Part shown: positions 1 to 11,693 of the stretch, in pieces
Position numbering within the stretch: the first letter of the stretch is position 1
How the letters are laid out: every line of letters begins with the position of its first letter
Source of the DNA: Thamnidium elegans
Lineage: Eukaryota; Mucoromycota; Mucoromycetes; Mucorales; Mucoraceae
Length of the DNA stretch: 64,000 bases
Assembly: GCA_025201345.1 (NCBI GenBank)
Contig: JAIXMG010000018.1
Location: 1-64,000 of the forward strand
Direction of reading: 5' to 3'
The notes under the pieces: generated by a model
Seen by the model: only the letters and a program-made list of their open reading frames with translations
The model's database searches: none
Told to the model about the DNA's origin: nothing
Translations under genes and position numbers: made by a program

Positions 1-191
1 TACGTGTAACGATCAATCACAATAGTGTGACCACTATTGCAAAAGACTATAAATAAGAAATCATAGTTAGCAATCCCTTTTACCGGGATTGATTTTTACA
101 ATTAAAATAAGAAATAAACGTTATTAGACATTTAATCTTATTGACCTGTTTCTATTAATTTTTCTGTGTTAAATCAAAGTATTTCTCCACA
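1..191. repeat. 191-bp dispersed repeat, copy 1
   Basis: This stretch is nearly identical to 29,832-30,022 in the same orientation. Here it runs into a few bases and then a Tc1-like insertion, beyond which the start codon of the Merlin-type gene lies (1,855). At 30,022 the homology stops and CACTA subterminal sequence begins. It may be the 5' leader of the Merlin element or the end of another repeat; the window begins inside it, so its true left edge is not visible. Confidence 0.75.
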
Positions 192-201
192 ACATTATAT
201 A

Positions 202-1850
202 CAGTGGGTGGAAAAATGGTCCGGATGTTTTATATTTTTTCACCTTCGTACTTGTAACTCTACAACCAAGAATAGGATTAAGTTGAAATAAAATACAATA
301 GAAGAGGGAAATCGTTTACTTTCAAATAGGTAAAAAGTTGGGATAAAAACATTATATGTGGTTAAAATAATTTTATTTAAAAATGACATATACATCCGGA
401 CCATTTTTCAGGGTCAAATTTAAAATATTTAATATTTAGTTGGACCTCCTTTAGCCTTAATAACAGCTTCTATTCTTTTAGGCATACTATCTATATATCT
501 TTGACAATCTTCTTTTGTAAACGTTGCCCATTGTTCTTCAACTCTTTCCCACAATTCATGTACTCCTACTGCCTTTGTTGGGTAAGAGCTTAACTTTAAC
601 TTTAAGTGATGCCATATGTGTTCTATAGGATTTAAATCGGGGCTTTGAGAAGGCCAACTGTATGTCCAATCGGTATTAAATTTATTTTCATTTAACCAGG
701 TCTTTGTTGCCTTCGAAGTATGTTTCGGATCCTTATCTTGTTGAAAATATATAGCTTTCGGATTGTAACCATACCACTCCATCGTGTCTTTCAAAGTCGT
801 ACTTAAAATATGGATATATTCCTCTTTTTTCATACTTCCATCATATATCTGGCACGCATATCCTGGACCGTCATATGTTATACAACCCCACATCATAATA
901 CCGCCTCCACCATGCTTCAATGTCATTTCAATATGATGAAATCGAAGTATATCATCAGGTCTTTTCCAATAGTACTTGCACCCATCAGAACCCCAAACAT
1001 TAATTTTTGTTTCGTCAGAGAATACCATTCGTCTCTAATCGTCGGATGTCCAATTTCTATGAGCTTTGGCCCAACGTAGCCTGTTTTTTCTATGCTCGGC
1101 TTTAAGGAAAGGTTTTTTCTTTTTTATATACGCTTGGAACCCTATAGATTTTAGCACCTTAAGGCATGTACTATACTCCATTTTAATATCAATAGATTCC
1201 AGGTACCTCTGAACGTCTTTTCCAGTCTTTAGTTTACCCAAAATTAAGCTCTTTCGAATGTAGTTTTGCGTAGTATTGCCTAAAAGAGCGGGTCTCCCTG
1301 GGTTGTTGATCGGTGAATTAGGATACCACTTCCGCTTGTAGTCACTAATTGTACTTTTTTTAATTCCAGGAATTCGTTTCATGATCTGAGAGTAGGAATA
1401 ACCAGATTGAAGCAAATTTTGTAACCTATTTTGAGTATCTTTGGGAAGAGATCGAACCATAATTTAAAAAAAAAAAGAAAGAATAAAAGAATGAAAAGCG
1501 ATTTTGAAAAAGTCTTCCTTTTATATGAATATGCAATACATACCTCGGAAAGATACCTACATACCGTAGCAAATACATATTAATTGTTAATACTTTCATT
1601 CTCCCAATATTTCGGAACTTTTCATGTTTTAAATTTGACCCTGAAAAATGGTCCGGATGTATATGTCATTTTTAAATAAAATTATTTTAACCACATATAA
1701 TGTTTTTATCCCAACTTTTTACCTATTTGAAAGTAAACGATTTCCCTCTTCTATTGTATTTTATTTCAACTTAATCCTATTCTTGGTTGTAGAGTTACAA
1801 GTACGAAGGTGAAAAAATATAAAACATCCGGACCATTTTTCCACCCACTG
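202..1850 (-). mobile_element. Tc1/mariner-like element, copy 1 (defective)
   Basis: The element begins CAGTGGGTGG and ends CCACCCACTG and is flanked by TA on both sides (200-201 and 1,851-1,852), the usual Tc1/mariner target duplication. The terminal inverted repeats are about 220 bp. Each carries an outer and an inner copy of a ggtccggatg motif, in inverted orientation to one another (about 210-227 and 392-409 at the left end). The 1,649-bp element is nearly identical to the copy at 21,105-22,754, so both are young. It encodes one minus-strand transposase, broken by a nonsense codon. It sits just upstream of the Merlin reading frame. Confidence 0.95.
429..1460 (-). pseudogene. Tc1-like transposase with a single nonsense codon
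   Basis: The reading frame matches the intact 343-residue transposase at 21,332-22,363 except that Trp142 (TGG) is a TAG stop. This leaves an N-terminal part with the helix-turn-helix DNA-binding region (1,035-1,460) and a C-terminal part with the DDE catalytic core (429-1,028). The catalytic motifs SDETK, QQDKDPKH and SPDLNPIE are all present in the second part, so the lesion looks recent. Without read-through this copy could make only a DNA-binding fragment, which might act as a repressor; that is inference. The element's ends are intact, so it could be mobilised in trans by the 21-kb copy. Confidence 0.93.
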
Positions 1851-1956
1851 TAATATGTTTATAGAGTCATATCAAAATTTGAAGCATATATTTGACAATG
1901 AAAATAACGCATTAAATTACTTAATAGAAAATAAGTATGTGAATAAGTTTGATAAG

Positions 1957-4010
1957 CACTATGGCGGAACCGTTGTACTCAAAATAATATTATGGTAACA
2001 ATTATACCAATTTTTTTACGTATAGCCAATCATATTTAAGAATGGCTTGTTACCATAAAGGTAACAATGGTAACAAGTTTTTTGAATGAGAAATACTCAT
2101 CTCATAAGCAAAAGCTAGCCAAAAGAATCTCGAAAACCTTTTAAGGAAGGCTTTAGATACATGTATATATATTTTTTTTGTATTCTTTTTAATTTTTTTT
2201 TATTATTATAATTGAAATGGTTTTTTTAAAAAGAAAATATGGTCTCCAACACCATATATGGAATAAATGTTACTATATCTTTTTTGATTTATACATTTTT
2301 TTTTTTTTACTGAGAAACATTTATGTTAGAAATGTTTTTTTTGATTTTAATGTATATTAAAATAATTATAAAAACAAGCTTCGCTATTTTTATTTATTTT
2401 AATTACGTTTCATCAAAAACCATAAATACACAAATAAAAAATAAAATAAAATTACATTTTATTTTCAATTTTATTTATATATTTATTAACATCCGAAACA
2501 TAAAGGTTTCTCAACATAAGCATTTTTTTTTTTAAAAAAAAAAGATTTTGGAGTTGGAAGTAGGGAGTCCTATACATGAGGACGTGTTGTAAGTTAATTT
2601 CATTGTTTATACACTTCTTTATTCTAATTTATGTTACTTTTATTTTATTTTACCTTAGTACTTCTTTTCTCGCTGACACTGAATAGTTCTCTGTAGAGTT
2701 TGCTCCAGTAGCAAAACATGCTAGAAGAAAAGCCTAATAAGCAGATGAGCTTTTGATTGGCCAACTCCTCTGTTAGGCTATGTTTTTAGCGTAATAGCTA
2801 CGGGAAATAGTCTTTTTTTTTTTTTTCCTTTATTTTTCTCCCTTTATTTTTCTTTTTCTTTTTTTTCACTTTCAGTAAACAGATTTTACAATTTCAACAC
2901 TTATAATATTTGCCTCTATGTTCGGTTAATTATGAAGAGTTTATTTTAAGATGCTCATTCAACTACATTGCCTCTTTCAGTTTATATTTTAAGAAACAAC
3001 GCTCATTTCAGAAAGGTATAACATCGTTACATTTTTTTTCTTTTTTTTTCTTTTTTTTTTTCTTTTTTTTTTTCTTTTTTTTTTTCTTTTTTATATTCTT
3101 TTTTCTTTCTTTTTTACTCTGTTAACTTAACTGTTATTCTTTATAGTAAAGATTACCGGAATGACTAAATGACTTGACAACTTCCTTCTTTTATTTTCAT
3201 TTTATCTATGTAGGGCGTTAACCAAGCTAGGCTGAATAAAAAAAAAAGGTATGTCATAATTTATTTTTACTCTTCTAGTCTTAACGTCGTTTTGTATATT
3301 TAGCTTTGGTCCTTGAAGGGGTTCTATGTAATTGTTAAATGGCTTAACGGGTTTCGTTTTTTTTAAGGATACATTAATCGCGATTTATATTACTGTGTAT
3401 AAAAAGGTACAGAGCTAAAGTTTTACAATGTTTAAATTACATTCATTTAGCCTAAATTATTCTTTTTAGATAGTCAACTTTGGTTGTTTTTTTTCTTTGG
3501 TGGGATAAAGGAACTTCAAAATTTCCCCAAACATAAAGGTATATATTTACATATTTGTATTGTCTCTTTCTAAAACTGTTACTTAATATAGTTGACTCTA
3601 CATTGATAAACGTTTCTGCACCTTTTTTTTTTTTTTTTTTTTCGTAAATGTATAATTTGATACAAAATAAAGAGATAATTATTTGGTTTGCCATAAGAAT
3701 GATTATAAATGATGAAAGTAACAATGAGACCATAATACAATAATTATATATGGGAAAAAAGAGGACATAATATAACATTGATACCATATATATCATATCG
3801 TAACAAATAGACCATAATAGGCTATACGTTACCAAATTTCTTATAGTAACATATAGGCGATAATAGGAAATAAGAGCCCATATAAAATATGGTCTCATGT
3901 TACCGTATACACCACTATACTAACTCATATTTACCATATCTGACTTAATAAATTATGGTCACAGAATCGTCTCATATGGTAAAAAATTTACCATAACCTC
4001 CGCCTTAGTG
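1957..4010. mobile_element. Non-autonomous CACTA element (family 1)
   Basis: The ends are CACTATGGCGGA and, on the other strand, CACTAAGGCGGA. The right 1.5 kb (about 2,540-4,010) is an inverted copy of 10,311-11,182 plus 13,576-14,220, that is, of the larger family-1 element. It still contains the last exon of the tnpA-like gene (about 2,547-2,592) with a small internal deletion, and it lacks tnp2. Subterminal regions repeat the motif tatggtaa/ttaccata many times. Flanks (AAG on the left, CTA on the right) do not form a target duplication, and Merlin coding sequence is missing at the junction, so insertion was accompanied or followed by a deletion. Confidence 0.85.
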
Positions 4011-4095
4011 CTAAACTTGGTAAAAGAAAAAATGAAACTGGAAGTCGCGTAGAAGGTAACATTTTAACATGTAAAATAAAAATAAAAATAAATTA

Positions 4096-5720
4096 CAGTA
4101 TGCGGCAAAAGTGTCCGCATGTTATTTACCTCTTTGGTTTTTATGTAATATCTGATGGTATTCGTATCCAAATAAAATGAGTAATATACCAATTGAAAGC
4201 CCTTCAAAAAGTAAAAAGCACAATTTAAATTTAACAGCTGTAAATAATAAAAACTCCGATCAAAATAAATTTTAAATTAAGAGGTGCATGCGGACACTTT
4301 TGCCTCTTTCAAGATTTTTATTTGTATGATTTATAAGAAAGCAACTAATGCTTTGTCCAACATCCTTTTTCTTTAATAACTTCACTACACCTCTTATGCA
4401 TGCTAAGCATATAAGGTCTTACTTCTTCCGGGGTAATACTATACCAAATATCTACTATTCTTTTTCTGAGTTCTTTCATTGATGATGGTGATGTAGTATA
4501 GTTGGAATACAATCGATTTTTCAATAAAGCCCAAATGTTTTCAGTTGGATTCAAATCAGGTGACTGTGCTGGCCAGTTTACAGTCTCAATTTTTTGATTT
4601 CTGAGCCAATCAGTAACTATATTGGCGGTATGTTTTCTATCATTGTCATGCATAAAAAGAATATCTTCTTGAGATCGTAATAGTCGATTGTTTCAATCAA
4701 GTCTTCTTCAAGAATATTTTTATAAAGATGCTTGTTCATTGTTGTGTCAATAAAGACGAGGTATCCAGCTCCTTCCCAAGTAATACAGCTCCAAATCATA
4801 ACACTACCACCTCCGTGTTTTACCGTTTGATTTACTTGCTCTGGTCTAACACCTTCATCATATCTTTTGTAGCACCAATTTACACCATCTGAGCCAAAAC
4901 GATTAATTTTAGTCTCGTCAGACCAAATAACGTTTTTCCAGTCAATATCTGTCCAGTCAACGTAACTTTTACCAAACTCTAATCGCAATTTTCGATTGAC
5001 AGGAGAAATTTTAGGTCTGCTGGGTTTCTTAAAAGGAACAATGCCTCGCGACAAAAGGTAGCGACGGATAGAACGAGTACTTAATGAGATTTCTAGATCC
5101 TTTAATAGTAGTCTTGACAAAACAGTAGCTGATTGGACCTTCCCCTTGGTCACCTGATAAACCATAAAGTCAATTGTAGATTTCATAACTTTCTTATTTC
5201 GGCCTTTTAATTGGATATTTCGATCCGATAATTTTTCCTTTCCTATTTTAGCAACCGTTGACTTGCTTTCATTCGTTCTACTTGATGTTTCACGGACACT
5301 CATTCCATTTGTCAAGCATTGTACGACATTATCGATTTTGGAAGTTGAAGTTTTGCGCATCTTGATGGTTTGAGTTTTTTCTACACTTACTAGTTTTTCA
5401 AATTATTAGAGATATAGTGGCCGCAAAAAATTATAATTATATATATCAAATTTAGTAACAAGTGCAGTTGTGGTATAAAAAAATATAAAAAATAAAAAAA
5501 TAAAAAAAGCGGCAAAAGTGCCCGCATATGCTCTCTACTTTTGTCGAAGGGTTTAATAGCACTATCATTATTTTAATCTAAAAAAAACTACTGTATATTA
5601 AGTAGATTTTAAAAGGCTTTTAAATGGTACTAGACTTGTAAGCTTTAATAAAGTTTTCCGCTAGTCATAGCGCCAATAATGGAAAAAATAAAAACATGCG
5701 GACACTTTTGCCGCATACTG
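4096..5720 (-). mobile_element. Tc1/mariner-like element, second family (defective)
   Basis: The ends are CAGTATGCGGCAAAAGTG and its complement, flanked by TA at 4,094-4,095 and 5,721-5,722. As in the first Tc1 family, each terminus holds an outer site and an inverted inner site of the gcggcaaaagtgtccgc motif (inner sites near 4,286-4,303 and 5,509-5,526). The element lies within the intron of the Merlin gene. Its transposase is frameshifted. Confidence 0.95.
4345..5360 (-). pseudogene. Tc1-like DD34E transposase, frameshifted
   Basis: The N-terminal part (4,617-5,360) carries the helix-turn-helix region and the first catalytic Asp in WSDETKINRFGSDG. The C-terminal part (4,345-4,653) carries MHDNDRKHT and SPDLNPTENIW with 34 residues between the second Asp and the Glu, the classic Tc1 spacing. 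The two frames overlap and switch near 4,660-4,680, where one frame reads into QEDILFMHDND. A single small deletion or insertion explains the break. Compared with the other Tc1 family in this window (spacing 37) it is a different lineage. Confidence 0.92.
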
Positions 5721-6587
5721 TAACACGTGTTTTAATTCGTAGGTGTCTGGATTTTTGGTATGGTAGAGTGTTTGGACTACCCCATAGGTCAACCTCAAAC
5801 ATATACTTATGTTGACAACACTCTTGGTATTAATGAACAAAGGTACCGTTACAAGGCTGGTAGAAGAATATTTATTGCTCTTCCCGACCGTACTGTTGTT
5901 ACCCTTTTGCCACTTATATATAAGTATTGTAAACCTGGATCAATTATTAGATCATATGGTTGGAGAGCTTATAATGGTCTTCATAGTCTTGATATTCAAA
6001 ACAGGGTTGTTTCTAGAATGTCTTTAAATGGATTTAATTTCGAACAAGAAAGCATTGACAGTAATGAGTTATTTTTTCGTGGTCATCAAGTTGTTAAGCA
6101 TTCGGAAGGATTTGCTACTTTGGATCAAAATACAACTAGTAGTAGAATTACCCAAGTTCCAGCATCAGGAAGACTACATACGAATGTTATTGAAAGTATT
6201 TGGAGAGACTTGAAGTCGAACATTGCACCTCGTCATCGTAATAAAAAAGATGCCCCTGGAAAATTATTGGAGCATTTATGGACAGTAGAAAACAGAAATG
6301 ATTTGATAGGAGGAATGTTTCGTATGATGAAGGAGGTATCTTTCTCATCAGATAGTAATAATAGTGACCAATTGGATCCGTATATGTTTACAGAAGCAGA
6401 AACAGGTGAAACACCAGATGAACAACTATTACGTGAGCAAAGAGAATTGAGAAGTTTTCAAGTATGGAATGATCGTCGTTGTAACTTTGATGTTATTGAA
6501 GAAGATGAAGACGACGAAACTAATGATGTTACTTATGTTGAAATACCTCATCGCCATAGACCAAATAACCGTAACTTACAATTGTAA

Positions 6588-7857
6588 AACAACTATGTAA
6601 TTACTTTTTTTTTTTTTATATATACTGTAATAACTATCTAAAAACATCATTTCCCAATTTTCCTATTTCTTTTATACTTTAAGTAAAACCACTTTAAACC
6701 AATTTAGCTATAGTCTTCTTACCTAATAAATTAATTGCAGCTGATGACTCGTTACCGAAAGCTTATAGCCTCGCATACGTCTTTCGCATTGGGTTTTACT
6801 AGTGTGACAGTTTTCAAACTTATTTTACTACACATTGATTTAATAAGCTTAAAATTTTAAAATTAGTTATAAATGTAAAAACATTTTTTCTTTCGAATGG
6901 TGCTAGTCCCATCCAAATTGAGATTATAATAGATGATTTATGATGCTATATGTAAACCAACTACACAGAATTCCGCCGTCACGGGTGGAGTTCTAAAGAT
7001 AGCGAGATATAAATACTATCATTACATCCGCATAAATTTTTTGACCTATAAATCTATTATTTATACTCCGTTAGGTTTATTATTACGACCTCTAGGCTCC
7101 TGGGACCTATCTCATACATTAGCCGTTATTTCTTTAATTTGTCTGTATTTTATATGCATATATGTCACAAATATAACAGGTACTAGGTCAGACATTAAAG
7201 CAATATTTAATGAAAGATGATCAAAAACATTAGCAATCTAAATTAGTTACAAATAGGGATAAAACTCCGGAAATAATTCAGACGAATCCCTAATGTATTT
7301 TCACTACTCGCGTATTTCATTTGTTTATATATTTACAACAAAACCAAATTAAAGTGACGTTTGAAATTACAATAACTAAACAACACTGTAATTTTTATTT
7401 TTTTAATTTAAACACTAAATTATAATAGTATTTGCTTTAATTTATTTTCAAATTAGTTTTTGTTAAAAATTTATATCAATCTGTCGCTATATAAAAGGCT
7501 GCAAAAAGACGCTGTTTAATTATTTCGCTTAAATACTTGGGCTGAAATTTAGGAAAAGACCCATGAAACGACGGCCGAACCTGAAGCAGTATGTACCTGA
7601 AATTCTGGGAAAAACATTTAAAAATCCTATATAAATTTCATTCCTCGGAGATCAAAACGGCGGAAGTTTAAATAGTAAAAGTTATGCTGCATATATTATG
7701 GTAAATATCAGGCTATAACTTGCGAATCACGCTTGGATAAGCTCTCAGTTTTTGTAGTAATAGTTAGAACTATTACCTAACGTCACTCAGAAATTCTCAA
7801 ACAGTTTAACAGAATCAAGTTTAAATTGATATTTTATATAACAGTTTATCAGATATG
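6588..7857. other. AT-rich region without a supported gene
   Basis: No convincing coding sequence is seen. An open frame at 6,933-7,220 lacks recognisable domains. A stretch around 7,120-7,180 (ending in gtcacaaatataacagg) resembles the reverse complement of about 19,740-19,800, so part of this is dispersed repeat. It probably includes the 3' untranslated part and right end of the Merlin element. Confidence 0.5.
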
Positions 7858-8017
7858 CACTATGGCGAGAAAAAATGATAAATTTAATCATCAATGATTG
7901 CAGAATCAGTGGACTGATTACAGCGTCAGTAATAATTCATATTAAGCTGTACAGAAATAAAATTATCAGTGAGATTGAAGCTCCTCTAAATTAAGCACAG
8001 ATTTACTTTTTTTTCTC

Positions 8018-8053
<36 letters not shown>

Positions 8054-8504
8054 AACAAAAAATCGTTGTTTGAAATAAAAGTGATCTCAATCGCTAGACA
8101 ATCACTGATGATAAGTTTATCAGTTAATAATATTTTTCTTTTCATATCAATGACTTACCGTTATATTTAATATTCTGTCCAGTGAAATACTATATATACG
8201 AGCTTTTTTTTTTGAAGCATCATTGTAACTTCTTTATTTTATTTTTTCTTAATTCTAAATTAATACTGCCGTCAACCACAATCGTAAAATAACTTCCACG
8301 GATTATTCTATTAGGAACATCGAGACTTTCATTAACTTCAGCACTACAAATATTCACAATAAACATCACTTAAGAAATCGCAAGTCACGATCAAAGTAAA
8401 TAAATCTTTTTTTGGCAAAACTGTTTTTTTTTTTGAGACAAAATAATCTTTTTATTAACCTTTTATTATTATTATCATTAAACGACGAAAAAAAAATAGT
8501 ACTA

Positions 8505-10305
8505 TTACAACAAGTCGTTAATCTTGCCTGCATTTGTCGACATGTCTTTATGGAATGCTGTGGAAGGAGAAATCACGTAGAACCAGTTAGATGACTCAAC
8601 CTGGTTATTTTTCAGGTCTGTTTTTTGTATTAAACCGACTGTAGAAACTATATCGGCAACGTCTATCACCGCGTACTTTTTATTTTCTGTTTCACTAAAT
8701 GACTGAACCGTTGGTATAGATTTTGAATGAAGAGCAGTGTCAGGAACTGGGCTTGACCTATATTATACAATAATATCAGAGGATACCTACTAGTTACTGG
8801 GGACAGGATCGTAGTGTTCAAGAGTAGTTTATTATATCAAGTAAAAGAGTATACAAGATAATCGACAATGGGAAGAAAAGGGGAAGGGAAAAGGTGTGTA
8901 TTTATATCTTTTAGATATAACATGGGTTCGCATAAGATAGAACATAGTCCCATCTTATGGGATACATGAGTCATCCTGCATGACTGAAACTTTAGTCATC
9001 TTACGTGTTTGAAACATGAGTCACAATGCATGGGTTGGTCTTGATTGGATATGCGCTGCATGAATAGGAATAGCCTATTCATGGAACGTCGTAGAATCTA
9101 ATGGTCACGAGACTGGTTCATGACAAGCAGTTTTGTGCGATTCCATGACCTCAACAACAGCATAGAAACTTCCATGGGGTCTACTTTCTTCAAGTTCCAA
9201 GTCAATTTCAAAAAAGAATAAGAGCTTACCGAGATACCAGTTTGGAATAGATTGTAAACGATTATTGACCCTAGTAGTCATTAGAAAAGTGGAAACGTCA
9301 GCAATGGTAAATAAACATATATAAATAAAACGTACCTTTTTTTTTTACATTCGACTCAAACATTACAAACTCTCCGCCTCTTTTAGTATAGCTTGCTGGT
9401 AATTTGGATTTAAAAAGAACAGAAGTAAATACATGGGAATCACGCCATAGTTTTGCTGCTGGCGTTATTATCAAGTCCAAGTTCAACACTAGTGGACGGC
9501 CTTTGTTGATACCCAAGAAGCGACGCTTGTAAGATGCTATTGCTAGAATCAACGAATCCATTCTAACCAAACCTTCAGCAGTAAGGTCACCAGAATAACC
9601 CTTAGATATCAAAACGGGAGAAGAAAATGGTTCCCATAGTTGTGGATAGTCATCGCAATTGTCTATATACGTAGCTGGATGCTTGACGAAGCCTGTCTTG
9701 TTGCTTTCCGGGTTTCTATTATACAAAACAGAGAAATCAATCATACCGGTAGCTTCTAAAAATTTGAACCGTGTGATCCTTTCAAGAACATTTATTGCAT
9801 TCGCATCCACATTCACTCTTGCTCTCATCTTCTTTTTGTAATTTCCAATCTCGCGCTCCATACTTCTAACACTAATGTTTCTTAAAGAAGAGCATTGTTC
9901 GATAATATGGGGGATGTGAAAAAGGTGATGCATCGACGACTTGTAAATAGAATTTGAAATAGCTTTTGCGGTAATTTGTCTATCAATATAGCGATACCAA
10001 GTTTCAAGAGAACTATATTGTTTAATCAAATAAGTAAGTTAAATAACAACAAACTAAAATTTACTTCTCGCTGAATACTCACTCCTTAATTTCGCCAATG
10101 TCAGCTTTAGATACTTCCCACTGTAAGGACAATGCGCATGCCCTAGTCAAAGCTAAAATGGCTGCTTTGATGGATGGATCTTCAAATAGACTGACAACTA
10201 GAACAGGTACAATATATATAAGCCACTGTATCCAGTCGATACTTCTATAAAAACCTTTTACATTTAACGGGTTGACAGGATGAAAGCCACCTTGGAATAC
10301 CCCGG
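8505..10305 (-). pseudogene. CACTA tnp2-type transposase, C-terminal half, interrupted
   Basis: Read on the minus strand, the first piece (about 10,085-10,305) contains ALTRACALSLQWEVS, matching VKGCALSLQWHLT of the family-1 tnp2. The main open frame (about 9,298-10,029) contains HLFHIPHIIEQCSSL and SVRSMEREIGNYKKK, a hallmark of the region after the tnp2 catalytic core. A further exon ends in the frame FYAVVEV, where an LTR-like sequence (8,738-9,156) interrupts. The final part holds ADIVSTVGLIQKTDL, SSNWFYVISP and a stop at 8,505-8,507. The same C-terminal signature is seen at 31.3 kb. The gene is broken by the LTR and by the element starting at 10,311, so it is inactive. Confidence 0.8.
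8738..9156 (-). repeat. Probable solo LTR inside tnp2
   Basis: A 419-bp block starting TGTCAGGAACTG and ending GACCTCAACA (TG...CA) separates two pieces of tnp2 that otherwise continue one another. Its composition (internal short repeats of catgagtca type) differs from the surrounding gene. A clean 5-bp target duplication was not found, so the borders are tentative. Confidence 0.5.
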
Positions 10306-11182
10306 CCGGGCACTAAGGCGGAAGTTATGGTAAATTTTTTACCATATGAGACGATTCTGTGACCATAATTTATTAAGTCAGATATGGTAAATATGAGTTA
10401 GTATAGTGGTGTATACGGTAACATGAAACCATATTTTATATGGGCTCTTATTTCCTATTATCGCCTATATGTTACTATAAGAAATTTGGTAACGTATAGC
10501 CTATTATGGTCTATTTGTTACGATATGATATATAAGGTATCAATGTTATATTATGTCCTCTTTTTTCCCATATATAATTATTGTATTATGGTCAATTTGG
10601 TACCATATACGTTATAGGAACTAATATTGTATTATGGTCTCATTGTTACTTTCATCATTTATAATCATTCTTATGGCAAACCAAATAATTATCTCTTTAT
10701 TTTGTATCAAATTATACATTTACGAAAAAAAAAAAAAAAAAAAAGGTGCAGAAACGTTTATCAATATAGAGTCAACTATATTACGTAACAGTTTTAGAAA
10801 GAGACAATACAAATATGTAAATATATACCTTTATGTTTGGGGAAATTTTGAAGTCCCTTTATCCCACCAAAGAAAAAAAACAACCAAAGTTGACTATCTA
10901 AAAAGAATAATTTAGGCTAAATGAATGTAATTTAAACATTTTAAAACTTTAGCTCTGTACCTTTTTATACACAGTAATATAAATCGCGATTAATGTATCC
11001 TTAAAAAAAAACGAAACCCGTTAAGCCATTTAACAATTACATAGAACCCCATCAAGAACCAAAGCTAAATATATAAAACGACGTTAAGATTAGAAAAGTA
11101 AAAATAAATTATGACATACCTTTTTTTTTATTCAGCCTAGCTTGGTTAGCGCCCTACATAGATAAAATGAAAATAAAAGAAG

Positions 11183-11632
11183 GGTGAACAATTGCTTATA
11201 ATGAAATGTATAACTTTAGCAAAATATATTCTGAATTCAAAAAGTAAAAGTTCATCAAAATAATATAATACAAACGAGAATATGTTTCTTAGAATTAACA
11301 ATGCTTACTAATCAATTTTTGATGTAAAAAATAAATAATATTTGTTTCTAAGAATTATATTATCACATGACCATAAAAAAGATTATTGTAATAACTAATC
11401 GTTTTTGTCACACTTATAAATCAGACCCATTTGAAATGTGATGGTCATGTGATAATATAATTCTTAGAAACAAATATTATTTATTTTTTACATCAAAAAT
11501 TGATTAGTAAGCATTGTTAATTCTAAGAAACATATTCTCGTTTGTATTATATTATTTTGATGAACTTTTACTTTTTGAATTCAGAATATATTTTGCTAAA
11601 GTTATACATTTCATTATAAGCAATTGTTCACC
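11183..11632. repeat. Perfect 192-bp-arm foldback (MITE-like)
   Basis: Arms 11,183-11,374 and 11,441-11,632 appear to be perfect reverse complements with a 66-bp loop. The arms begin GGTGAACAATTGCTTAT. The left side abuts the AAG duplication that is shared with the far end of the chromodomain element, but the right side is followed by TTA. It is therefore either the genuine left terminus of that element or a related MITE that replaced it. Confidence 0.85.
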
Positions 11633-11693
11633 TTACCTATTTTTCTGATAAAAGCGATTCAAAATTAACATTAAAACCAAAATATAATAAGAA

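Larger units (their letters stand above)
1855..6587 (+). pseudogene. Merlin/IS1595 (ISXO2-like) transposase, split by insertions
   Basis: Three pieces can be joined by eye. The first (1,855-1,956) is an ATG-started N-terminus containing ALNYLIENKYV, like the start of ISXO2-type transposases. The second (4,011-4,055) reads LGKRKNETGSRVEG, the segment after the first catalytic Asp. The third (5,743-6,587) has the core with PDRTVVTLLPLI, GWRAYNGL and HTNVIESIWRDLKS, including the final catalytic Glu. The intron between pieces two and three hosts a Tc1-like element; pieces one and two are separated by a CACTA element. About 100 residues expected between them, including the first catalytic Asp, are missing, so this copy is dead. 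The C-terminus ends in an acidic tail. Confidence 0.85.
7858..10310 (-). mobile_element. CACTA element, family 2, one end with tnp2 gene
   Basis: The terminus CACTATGGCGAGAAAAAATG is followed by subterminal repeats of tgataaatttaatcatc type. A tnp2 gene on the minus strand runs towards this end. The first roughly 700 bp match 24,022-24,635 closely. The element is cut at 10,310, where the family-1 CACTA element begins, so the rest of tnp2 and the partner end are displaced. A solo-LTR-like insertion lies at 8,738-9,156. Confidence 0.8.

Noticed and set aside
3000..3125. Open frame rich in Phe from repeated tttttttc tracts
   Set aside because: It is a translation of a T/C microsatellite inside the CACTA element, not a gene.
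3452..3898. 148-residue open frame, repeated (reverse) at 10,423-10,915
   Set aside because: It lies in the family-1 subterminal palindromes; residues are a by-product of tatggtaa repeats and a poly-Lys tract. No domain or splice signal supports it.
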